Source: an uncultured Clostridia bacterium
GTDB taxonomy: Bacteria; Bacillota; Clostridia; Christensenellales; Aristaeellaceae
NCBI GenBank assembly: GCA_934631985.1
Contig: CAKTYE010000066.1
Location: 1 to 13,842, forward strand
Length of the DNA: 13,842 nucleotides
Direction of reading: 5' to 3'
The notes under the pieces were generated by a model that saw nothing but the letters and a program-made list of their open reading frames with translations, did not search any database and was not told where the DNA came from. The translations under genes were made by a program, and so were the position numbers. This document shows positions 6,183 to 12,888 of the stretch, one piece after another (the first letter of the stretch is position 1; each line of letters starts with the position of its first letter).

Positions 6183-6607
6183 CTCAGATCCTCCAGTCTC
6201 TTGTTCTCACCCAGGGCGGTGACGGTGGCGACAAAGTCGTTCATGGTGGCGGCGAACTTCGCGCCCTCGGCGGCGGAGACCCACTCTACGCGGGTGCGCT
6301 CCTTTTCAATGCCCAGGTAGTCCAGCATGGAGAACAGCAGCGTCATGCGGCGGCGGGCATAATAGTTGCCGCTGGTGTAGTGGCAGTCGCCCGGGTGGCA
6401 GCCGCAGAGGATCACGCCGTCCGCGCCCCGCTGAAACGCCCGCAGAATGAACATGGGGTTCACCCGGCAGGAGCAGGGTACGCGGATGATCTTCACATCG
6501 GCGGGGTAATTCAGGCGGTTGGTGCCGGCAAGATCCGCGCCCGCGTAGGAACACCAGTTGCAGCAGAAGGCAACGATCTTCGGCTTGAACGTCTTTACAT
6601 CTTGCAT
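6170..6607 (-). CDS. flxD: MvhD/FlxD-type [2Fe-2S] electron transfer subunit
   Basis: This 145-residue protein is a clear MvhD family member, the small adaptor that carries electrons from a donor module to HdrA. It has the family's cysteine pattern: Cys15-Cys16-x2-Cys19 in FCCNWCSYAGAD, Cys45-x-Cys47 (PCSCRVNP), and Cys68-x-Cys70...Cys75 in CGCHPGDCHY. In hydrogenase systems the donor is MvhAG, in formate systems FdhAB, and in Flx systems an NAD(P)H oxidoreductase; the latter fits the genes downstream. The start at 6607 has GGAGGTG about 9 nt upstream and overlaps the hdrA stop by 13 nt. A longer upstream reading frame lies inside hdrA and lacks support. The 13-nt overlap with the next gene has nearly the same sequence. 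Confidence 0.92.
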   Translation of the reverse strand: MQDVKTFKPKIVAFCCNWCSYAGADLAGTNRLNYPADVKIIRVPCSCRVNPMFILRAFQRGADGVILCGCHPGDCHYTSGNYYARRRMTLLFSMLDYLGIEKERTRVEWVSAAEGAKFAATMNDFVATVTALGENKRLEDLRCKK

Positions 6608-8592
6608 ATTGCGTCCACCTCCGCCATGATCTGACTGTTGGAGAAGCCCTTCAGGTCCATTGCGCCGGAGGGGCAGGCCACGGTACATGCGCCGCAGCCC
6701 TGGCACACGGCTTCATTGACCACCGCCACCCGGCGCATCGCCGTGGTGCGGTTGGGCATGCGGAATTCCTTATCCTGATAGGAGATCGCGCCGTAGGGGC
6801 AGACCTTTTCACAGGAGGAGCAGCCGTTGCACATCATTTCGTTGGAATGAGCCACGCAGGGGTTGCAGGTCAGCTTGTCCTTGGCAAGCAGGCCGATGAC
6901 CTTTGCCGCTGCCGCGCCCGCCTGGGCCACGGTGTCAGGAATGTCCTTGGGACCCTGGCATGCGCCGGAGAGGTAAATGCCCGCCGTGGGGCTTTCCACG
7001 GGGCGCAGCTTGGCGTGGGCCTCGGTGAAGAAATCGTTGGTGTCCATGGAGGCGGTCAGCATGGTCGCCAGCGGACGCGCAGACTTGTCCGGCTCGATGG
7101 CGGCGGCAAGCACCACCATGTCCGCTTCGATGTGCAGCTGCTCGCCTGCCAGCAGGTCGCTGGCCTGCACCATCAGCTTGCCGTCGGAGCGGGGGACTAC
7201 CTTGCCTACCTGGCCCTTGATGTAGTGAACGCCGTATTCCTCCACGGCTCGACGGTAGAACTCGTCATAATTCTTGCCGGGGGTACGCACGTCGATGTAG
7301 AACACATAGACCTCGGTGTCGGGATACTTTTCCCGGCACAGCATGGCGTGCTTGGCGGTGTACATGCAGCAGATCTTGGAGCAATACTGCTTGCCCTTGC
7401 CCTCGGCAGAGCAGCGGGAGCCGACGCACTGCACAAACACCAGCGTGTGGGGATGCTTGCCGTCCGAGGGCCGCAGCAGCGTGCCGCCCGTGGGGCCGGC
7501 TGCGTTGGTCAGCCGCTCAAACTCCAGCGAGGACACCACGTCCTTGCTCAGGGAGTAGGCATATTCGTCATACTGATCCAGCTTGATGGGATTATAACCT
7601 GTGGCAACGACGATCGCGCCGTATTCCCGCTCTACGATCTCATCCTTCTGCTTGTAGTCGATGGCCCCCGCCGAGCAGACCTTGGCACACAGACCGCACT
7701 TGCCGTTCTTCAGCATGTTGCAGTAGTTGGGGTCGATTGTGGCGACCTTCGGCACGGCCTGCGCAAAGGGAATATAGATGGCACGGCGGTTGTCCAACCC
7801 CAGGTTGAATTCGTTGGGGACCTTCTTCATGGGGCATTTTTCCGTGCATTCGCCGCAGCCGGTGCATTTGGTGGTGTCCACATAGCGGGCCTTTTTGCGG
7901 ATCTTCACATGGAAGTTGCCTACAAAGCCCTTCACGTCCTGCACTTCACTGTAGGCGTAGATGTTGATCTTATCGTTCTGGGCGCAGTCCACCATTTTGG
8001 GGGTCAGGATACAGGCGGCGCAGTCCAGGGTGGGGAAGGTCTTGTCGATCTGCGTCATCTTGCCGCCGATGGTGGGCTGCTTTTCCACAATGTCCACCTC
8101 GAAGCCTGCGTCGGCAATGTCCAGCGCGGTCTGAATGCCCGCGATGCCGCCGCCGATGACCAGCGCCCGCTTGGTGACGGGGCTTTCCCCGGCGGTCAGG
8201 GGCGCGTTGAGCTGCACTTTGGCGATGGCGGCACGGCCCAGAATGACGGCCTTTTCCGTGGCGGCTTCCTTATCCTTGTGGATCCAGGAGCATTGCTCGC
8301 GGATGTTGGCGACCTCCAGCATATAAGGGTTCAGGCCTGCGCCCGCAACGGTCTTGCGGAAGGTGGCCTCGTGCATCCGGGGGGAGCAGGAGCAGATGAC
8401 CACGCCGGTCAGCTGATGCTCCCGGATCGCGTCCTTAATAATGTTCTGTCCCGCTTCGGAGCACATGTACTGATAGTTGGTGGAGAAGACCACGCCCGGC
8501 TCATGGCTCAGGGCTTCCGACACCGCCTTCACATCGACGGTGGCGGCGATATTGCTGCCGCACCAACATACGAAAACGCCGATTCTCTGCAT
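6595..8592 (-). CDS. hdrA: Heterodisulfide reductase subunit A, electron-bifurcating flavoprotein
   Basis: This 665-residue protein is a full-length HdrA. The N-terminal domain has Cys9, Cys11, Cys44, Cys67, Cys69 and Cys101, matching the HdrA-specific cluster region. The FAD-binding GGGIAG lies at 147-152, followed by the hallmark TLDCAACILTPKM (Cys191, Cys194). An inserted ferredoxin domain has Cys243/246/249/253 and Cys291/299/302/306. The C-terminal ferredoxin has Cys588/591/594/598 and Cys630/633/636/640. In known complexes HdrA's FAD splits electron pairs between a low-potential ferredoxin and the HdrBC branch. ATG at 8592 has GGAGGAG 7 nt upstream and lies 13 bp after the hdrC stop. 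All expected cluster ligands are present, and no selenocysteine codon is needed. Confidence 0.95.
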   Translation of the reverse strand: MQRIGVFVCWCGSNIAATVDVKAVSEALSHEPGVVFSTNYQYMCSEAGQNIIKDAIREHQLTGVVICSCSPRMHEATFRKTVAGAGLNPYMLEVANIREQCSWIHKDKEAATEKAVILGRAAIAKVQLNAPLTAGESPVTKRALVIGGGIAGIQTALDIADAGFEVDIVEKQPTIGGKMTQIDKTFPTLDCAACILTPKMVDCAQNDKINIYAYSEVQDVKGFVGNFHVKIRKKARYVDTTKCTGCGECTEKCPMKKVPNEFNLGLDNRRAIYIPFAQAVPKVATIDPNYCNMLKNGKCGLCAKVCSAGAIDYKQKDEIVEREYGAIVVATGYNPIKLDQYDEYAYSLSKDVVSSLEFERLTNAAGPTGGTLLRPSDGKHPHTLVFVQCVGSRCSAEGKGKQYCSKICCMYTAKHAMLCREKYPDTEVYVFYIDVRTPGKNYDEFYRRAVEEYGVHYIKGQVGKVVPRSDGKLMVQASDLLAGEQLHIEADMVVLAAAIEPDKSARPLATMLTASMDTNDFFTEAHAKLRPVESPTAGIYLSGACQGPKDIPDTVAQAGAAAAKVIGLLAKDKLTCNPCVAHSNEMMCNGCSSCEKVCPYGAISYQDKEFRMPNRTTAMRRVAVVNEAVCQGCGACTVACPSGAMDLKGFSNSQIMAEVDAICKM

Positions 8593-8605
8593 GCGATCTC
8601 CTCCT

Positions 8606-8989
8606 TTACTTGCTGTATTTGCGCAGGGCGGTGACCAGCGCCTGCTGGGGCAGGTCATCATCAAGCAGCGCAGGGATGTCGTCGGGAGTCAGGTGGTTCA
8701 TGCCCTGCTTGCGGATGACCTGCAGGCGCACGGCCTCCACCAGCTTTGCCGGCTCCACTCCCCGGGGGCAGCGCTCTACGCAGGCAAAGCAGGAAAGGCA
8801 CTTGTAGATGGAGGGCGACTGCATCAGCTTGTCGATCTCGCCCTTTTCCACCATGTAGACGAACTGATGGGGGTGATACTCCATCTCGTCATAATTGGGG
8901 CAGGTGGCGGAGCATTTGCCGCACCGCATGCACTTCAGAACGTTCACGCCGCTGGTGCGGAGGATCTGCTCCTTGTCATATTTGCTCAT
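8606..8989 (-). CDS. hdrC: Heterodisulfide reductase subunit C
   Basis: This 127-residue protein is a soluble HdrC with two [4Fe-4S] motifs, Cys20/23/26/30 and Cys64/67/70/74, each ending in Cys-Pro. It links HdrA to the catalytic HdrB. It has no membrane segments, unlike HdrE-type partners. A 50-residue C-terminal helical tail follows the second cluster. The start is set by AAGGAG 8 nt upstream of ATG. It begins 15 bp after hdrB and ends 13 bp before hdrA, in the order hdrB-hdrC-hdrA. Confidence 0.94.
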   Translation of the reverse strand: MSKYDKEQILRTSGVNVLKCMRCGKCSATCPNYDEMEYHPHQFVYMVEKGEIDKLMQSPSIYKCLSCFACVERCPRGVEPAKLVEAVRLQVIRKQGMNHLTPDDIPALLDDDLPQQALVTALRKYSK

Positions 8990-9004
8990 CAGGACGCTCC
9001 TTCC

Positions 9005-9793
9005 TCAGTCCTTCACGCCCAGGGCTTCCGCCAGCAGCTCGGTGAAATACACCACGGGCAGGCGGGTCTGGGCTTCGGCGTGCTTCGTCAGGTTGTACTG
9101 GCACAGCGGGCAGGCGGTGACCAGCATTTCCGCCTGCATGTCGGCGGCGTTTTCCATGATGGCGGTGCTTTTCTTGCGGGCGATGGAAGCGTCCTCCAAC
9201 ACGGCGTAGCCGCCGCAGCATTCGTTGCGGTTGGCGTACAGCACGGGGGTTGCGCCCAGTGCGCGCAGGAAGTCCTCCATGATTTGCGGGTTTTCTGGGT
9301 TGTCCATCTGCATGACCTTGCCGGGCCGCAGCAGCAGGCAGCCATAGTACGCGCCGATCTTGCGTCCGGTCAGGGGCTTGACCACGGCCTTTTTCACGTT
9401 GTCAAAGCCCACCACGTCCCGCAGCAGCTCCAGATAATGGATAACCTTCGTTTCCCCGTGATAGGGAACGTCCAACTGCATGTAGCGGTTGGCACGGTCA
9501 GAGAACTCCTGCTGATTTGCCATGGCGTCGTTGGCCTGCTTCAGCACGTTATGGCAGGCGGAACAGAGCGTCACCAGCTCTTCGCCCCGATCCCGCGCCG
9601 CGACCAGCGCCCGCACCGAGGCCAGCTTGCTGGCGATCTCGTCCGTTCCCATGGAGAACGCGCCGCCGCAGCACTGCCACGCATCCAGCTCCCGCAGCGT
9701 AACGCCCAGCTTTTCCAGCGAGGCCCGCGCGCAGCGGTCCAGCTCCTGCGCCTTGTTTTTCAGCGTACATCCGGGATAGTAACTAAAATTCAT
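9005..9793 (-). CDS. hdrB: Heterodisulfide reductase subunit B (two CCG domains)
   Basis: This 262-residue protein has two complete CCG domains: Cys9, Cys41-Cys42-Gly, Cys77, Cys80, and Cys152, Cys192-Cys193-Gly, Cys228, Cys231. In methanogens these bind two non-cubane [4Fe-4S] clusters that cleave a disulfide. Because both sets are intact, HdrB here may still act on a disulfide, or serve only as an electron exit towards FrdAB. Its length is close to that of HdrB elsewhere. ATG at 9793 follows GGGAAGGG by about 8 nt. A longer in-frame reading that reaches into the cytidine deaminase gene is rejected because the added sequence is repeat-like. It is the first gene of the hdr-flx-frd block and comes after a 194-bp palindrome-rich spacer. 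Confidence 0.94.
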   Translation of the reverse strand: MNFSYYPGCTLKNKAQELDRCARASLEKLGVTLRELDAWQCCGGAFSMGTDEIASKLASVRALVAARDRGEELVTLCSACHNVLKQANDAMANQQEFSDRANRYMQLDVPYHGETKVIHYLELLRDVVGFDNVKKAVVKPLTGRKIGAYYGCLLLRPGKVMQMDNPENPQIMEDFLRALGATPVLYANRNECCGGYAVLEDASIARKKSTAIMENAADMQAEMLVTACPLCQYNLTKHAEAQTRLPVVYFTELLAEALGVKD

Positions 9794-9987
9794 CGCTTTC
9801 CCTTCCCTGTGTGTAGGTTTGGGTGTGCCGGGGGAGGCGGCTTCTGTACCAGAAGCTCCTCCTCCGGGTCCCCACCCGAAGACCAGCGAGGGAGAACAGC
9901 ATAGGCCGCTTTTTCTGACGCAATGCGTATTGCGTTGGGTGAAGCGGTGCATCCCTATGGGGCTGCTCCCCGGCTGGTATGGTTTTC
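9794..9987. repeat. Palindrome-rich spacer between cdd and hdrB, possibly an interspersed repeat
   Basis: This is the longest gap inside the gene train. It holds three perfect inverted repeats: 9840-9846/9850-9856 (7 bp, 3-nt loop), 9865-9869/9874-9878 (5 bp, 4-nt loop) and 9918-9924/9929-9935 (7 bp, 4-nt loop). There is no long T tract, so no clear terminator. On the minus strand TTGCGT and TATGCT are spaced 14 bp apart, too close for a convincing promoter. It resembles a REP-like insertion or a structured leader for the hdr block. Confidence 0.4.
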
Positions 9988-10380
9988 TTAGATCCACCAC
10001 TTGGGCGTAAGCTCGCTCAGCGTGACGATCTCGTTCTGCTCACAGTCCAGCATGATCTCAATGCCCTGATAATCCGTGGGCATCAGCTGGACCATAAGCT
10101 CACGGCAAGCGCCGCAGGGCGGTATCGCCTTGCCGTCCCAGTGGACGGCGATCACGCGCCGGATACGGCTTTCACCGTTGGTAATCATGTTGAAGATGGC
10201 GTTTCGCTCGGCGCAAATGCCAAGCGTACAGGCACTGTCCACGCAAACGCCTGTATAAATGTGTCCGGCCTCCGTTTCAACAGCCGCCGCAACGCCGCCT
10301 GCTGCGATCTTTTCGGAAATCTCTCGCGGATTCAGCACGGCCCTGGCTGCGTCGTACAGCCTGCTCCAATTGGCATCCAT
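9988..10380 (-). CDS. cdd: Cytidine deaminase family protein
   Basis: This 130-residue protein is a zinc-dependent cytidine deaminase of the small tetrameric type. The zinc and catalytic residues are Cys56-Ala-Glu58 (CAERNA) and Pro88-Cys89-Gly-Ala-Cys92. Glu58 is the proton shuttle. It would convert cytidine or deoxycytidine to uridine or deoxyuridine in pyrimidine salvage; a blasticidin-type deaminase relative is possible. GAGGTG lies 8 nt upstream of ATG. It lies between fumC (98 bp upstream) and hdrB (194 bp downstream) on the same strand, although its role has no obvious link to succinate formation. It may be a passenger in the operon. Confidence 0.9.
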   Translation of the reverse strand: MDANWSRLYDAARAVLNPREISEKIAAGGVAAAVETEAGHIYTGVCVDSACTLGICAERNAIFNMITNGESRIRRVIAVHWDGKAIPPCGACRELMVQLMPTDYQGIEIMLDCEQNEIVTLSELTPKWWI

Positions 10381-10407
10381 GTGTGTTTCACCTCACTGAT
10401 GTTTTCG

Positions 10408-10445
10408 GCGCATGCTGCCAATTGTGGTCGGCATGCCGTATGCGC
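10408..10445 (-). other. Imperfect hairpin between fumC and cdd
   Basis: GCGCAT (10408-10413) pairs with ATGCGC (10440-10445), and an inner TGCC/GGCA pairing is possible. A separate 10-bp palindrome CGGCATGCCG also lies within. No T tract follows on the minus strand, so termination is unlikely. Confidence 0.3.
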
Positions 10446-10478
10446 TTTCTACGCATTAGCATACCATAACTTACGCGC

Positions 10479-11855
10479 TTATGCCATCTCCTCGGGATGG
10501 AAAACCTCGTCAAACTTCTCGGCGGTGAGGAAGCCCAGCGCCACGCAGGCTTCCTTCAGGGAGATGTTCTCCTTATAGGCCTTCTTGGCGGTCTTGGCGG
10601 CGTTTTCATAGCCGATGTAGGGGTTCAGCGCCGTCACCAGCATCAGGGAGTTGTGTAGGTTGTGGTGCATTTTCTCCTTGTTGGCCTTGATGCCCACCGC
10701 GCAGTTCTTGTTGAAGGACACCATGACCTCCGCCAGCAGCCGCGCGGATTGGAGGAAGTTGTAAGCGCACACGGGCATGAACACGTTCAGCTCGAAGTTG
10801 CCCTGAGAGGCTGCCATGCCCACTGCTACATCGTTGCCCATCACCTGCACGGCGACCATGGTCACGGCCTCGCACTGGGTGGGATTCACCTTGCCGGGCA
10901 TGATGGAGGAGCCGGGTTCGTTCTCGGGAATGAAGATCTCGCCCAGTCCGTCCCGGGGGCCGGAGGCCAGCCAGCGCACATCGTTGGCGATTTTCATCAG
11001 GTCTGCCGCCAGCGCCTTCAGCGCACCGTGGGCAAAGACGATCTCATCCTTGCTGGTCAGGGCGTGGAACTTGTTGGGCGCGGTGACGAACTGCCTGCCG
11101 GTGATCTGGGACACCGCCTCGGCGACCTTTACGTCAAAGCCCTTGGGGGCGTTCAGGCCGGTACCAACCGCCGTGCCGCCCAGAGCCAGCTCCTTCAGCT
11201 CGGGCAGGGCCAACTCCAGCATCTTCTTGTCCTTCTCCAGGGAAGCGCGCCAGCCGCTGATCTCCTGGGAGAACTTGATGGGCGTTGCGTCCTGCAAATG
11301 GGTGCGCCCAGACTTGACGATGCCCTCGTTTTCCTCCTCCAGTCGCTTGAAGGTGGCAATCAGCTGGTCGATGGCGGGGAACACCTTGTCCTCAATGGCA
11401 ATCACCGCAGAAATGTGCATCGCCGTGGGGAAGGTATCGTTGGAGGACTGGCTCATGTTGATGTCGTCGTTGGGATGCAGCAGCTTCTTCCCGGCGATTT
11501 CATTGCCGCGGTTGGCAATGACCTCGTTGGCGTTCATGTTGCTTTGGGTGCCGGAGCCGGTCTGCCACACCACCAGCGGGAAATGCTCGTTCAGGCTGCC
11601 GCTCATGACCTCGTCGCAGGCCTGGGAGACGGCGGCAAGCTTTTCGTCGGTCATCTTCTCGGGCTTCAGCTGATGGTTGGCGATGGCGGCGGCCTTCTTC
11701 AGCACACCGAAGGCGTGGGTGATTTCCCGGGGCATGGTTTCGATGCCCACGCCGATCAGAAAGTTTTCATGGCTGCGCTCGGTCTGCGCGGCCCAGTATT
11801 TGTCAGCGGGGACCTTGACCTCGCCCATGGAGTCATGCTCAATACGATATTCCAT
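10479..11855 (-). CDS. fumC: Fumarate hydratase class II
   Basis: This 458-residue protein is a class II fumarase, iron-independent and homotetrameric, that interconverts malate and fumarate. It has the family's conserved blocks: GSGTQSNMN (100-108), SSNDTFP (137-143), GRTHLQDA with His186, GGTAVGTGLN (227-236), and the catalytic loop GSSIMPGKVNP (315-325). The signature GSSxMPxKxN is shared with aspartase and argininosuccinate lyase. The fumarase role is supported by overall similarity and by the flanking malate dehydrogenase and fumarate reductase genes; aspartase is less likely. ATG at 11855 has only a modest ribosome binding site, AGGCG about 7 nt upstream. It follows mdh by 80 bp, a spacer that contains a hairpin. 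It would feed fumarate to the reductase downstream. Confidence 0.94.
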   Translation of the reverse strand: MEYRIEHDSMGEVKVPADKYWAAQTERSHENFLIGVGIETMPREITHAFGVLKKAAAIANHQLKPEKMTDEKLAAVSQACDEVMSGSLNEHFPLVVWQTGSGTQSNMNANEVIANRGNEIAGKKLLHPNDDINMSQSSNDTFPTAMHISAVIAIEDKVFPAIDQLIATFKRLEEENEGIVKSGRTHLQDATPIKFSQEISGWRASLEKDKKMLELALPELKELALGGTAVGTGLNAPKGFDVKVAEAVSQITGRQFVTAPNKFHALTSKDEIVFAHGALKALAADLMKIANDVRWLASGPRDGLGEIFIPENEPGSSIMPGKVNPTQCEAVTMVAVQVMGNDVAVGMAASQGNFELNVFMPVCAYNFLQSARLLAEVMVSFNKNCAVGIKANKEKMHHNLHNSLMLVTALNPYIGYENAAKTAKKAYKENISLKEACVALGFLTAEKFDEVFHPEEMA

Positions 11856-11891
11856 TTGCTTCGCCTGCTTTCTTGCTTCTTTTCATGACCA

Positions 11892-11921
11892 TTCCCGGCG
11901 CACCGTTCGGAACGCCGGGAA
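11892..11921 (-). other. Perfect 9-bp hairpin between mdh and fumC
   Basis: TTCCCGGCG (11892-11900) and CGCCGGGAA (11913-11921) form a perfect stem with a 12-nt loop, 14 bp after the mdh stop. The downstream minus-strand sequence has no T run, so it is not an intrinsic terminator. It may protect the mdh mRNA 3' end and allow mdh to be expressed above the rest of the operon. Confidence 0.5.
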
Positions 11922-11935
11922 CAGGTTTGCTTGTC

Positions 11936-12886
11936 TTACAGCTGAATGCCGCTGATGACCGCCCGCAGGCTTGCCGCGCTCTTGGCGAGGGAAAGCTCTT
12001 CCTCGGGGGTCAGGGGGGCGAGGATCTTGCCTGCCACGCCGTCCGCGCCGACAATGGTCAGGGTGCTGAGGCAGACGTCGTCGATGCCCTCATATTCGCC
12101 GTGCATCATGGTGGAGACCGTCATGGTGGTGTCCGCACCGGAGAAGATGCACTTGCAGATGTGGCACACGGAAACGGCCACCGCATAGAAGGTCGCGCCC
12201 TTGCGCTCGATGATCTTGCCGCCGGACTTGCGAATGTAGGTCTCCACCTCGGAGTGGACCAGCTTAGGCTCCAGTACTTCCGGGTTACTCAGGCTGTCGG
12301 CATATTTGTCGATCGGAATGTTGGAGATGTTGCCCAGGGACCACGGCACAAAGGAGGAATCGCCATGCTCACCAAACACATAGGCGTGAACGTTCTGCTG
12401 ATTGATGTTGTAATATTCCGCGATGCGGGCGCGCAGGCGGGCCGTATCCAGAATGGTGCCGGAGCCGATGATGTGCTTCTCCGGCAGGCCGGAGATCTTG
12501 TTGAACACATAGGTCAGAATATCCACGGGGTTGGACACGATGATATAGATAGCATTAGGGGCATACTTGACGATCTGCGGGATGATGGCCTTGGTGATGT
12601 TCACGTTGACCTGCGCCAGCTCCAGACGGCTTTGACCGGGCTTGCGGGCCACGCCGGAGGTCAGGATCACGATGTCGGAGTTTTCCGCTTCGGGATAGCT
12701 GCCTGCGTAAATGGAAACGGGGGGGCAGAAGGGGACGCCCTGACGAATGTCCAGCGCCTCGCCCATGGCCTTGTTCTCATTGATGTCAATCATGACGATT
12801 TCCGTGGCAATACCGTTAACAGCCATGGTGTACGCGATGGTGGAGCCGACGCTGCCCGCGCCGATGATCGTAACTTTCTTGCCCAT
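11936..12886 (-). CDS. mdh: LDH-type malate dehydrogenase
   Basis: This 316-residue protein belongs to the L-lactate/malate dehydrogenase family. It has an NAD-binding GAGSVG (10-14 region) with Asp34 after the second strand, favouring NADH. The catalytic residues are present: Asp147, Arg150 and His174 in GEHGDS. At the specificity-loop position where lactate dehydrogenases have Gln (family position 102), this protein has Arg81 in GVARKPGQSR. Arg there recognises the extra carboxylate of oxaloacetate and is the classic malate dehydrogenase determinant. Thr232 (family position 246) remains LDH-like. With fumC and frdAB downstream, oxaloacetate reduction to malate is the best assignment. ATG at 12886 is preferred to an upstream TTG because GGGAGGA, the ribosome binding site, overlaps that TTG. 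Confidence 0.88.
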   Translation of the reverse strand: MGKKVTIIGAGSVGSTIAYTMAVNGIATEIVMIDINENKAMGEALDIRQGVPFCPPVSIYAGSYPEAENSDIVILTSGVARKPGQSRLELAQVNVNITKAIIPQIVKYAPNAIYIIVSNPVDILTYVFNKISGLPEKHIIGSGTILDTARLRARIAEYYNINQQNVHAYVFGEHGDSSFVPWSLGNISNIPIDKYADSLSNPEVLEPKLVHSEVETYIRKSGGKIIERKGATFYAVAVSVCHICKCIFSGADTTMTVSTMMHGEYEGIDDVCLSTLTIVGADGVAGKILAPLTPEEELSLAKSAASLRAVISGIQL

Positions 12887-12888
12887 AG

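Noticed and set aside
6608..6706. Upstream start for the MvhD/FlxD gene
   Set aside because: It would be encoded out of frame within the hdrA ferredoxin domain; the ATG at 6607 has GGAGGTG upstream and gives the normal family length.
8593..8664. A longer HdrA start overlapping hdrC
   Set aside because: The extra 24 residues come from the hdrC coding region in another frame, and GGAGGAG is placed correctly for the ATG at 8592.
9794..10000. A longer HdrB reading into the cytidine deaminase gene
   Set aside because: The added residues do not resemble HdrB, come from a palindrome-rich spacer, and the start at 9793 has its own ribosome binding site and begins the conserved YYPGC segment.
11936..12886. 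L-lactate dehydrogenase
   Set aside because: The substrate-specificity position has Arg81 in place of Gln, and the gene is followed by fumarase and fumarate reductase genes. LDH activity is not fully excluded because other positions are LDH-like.
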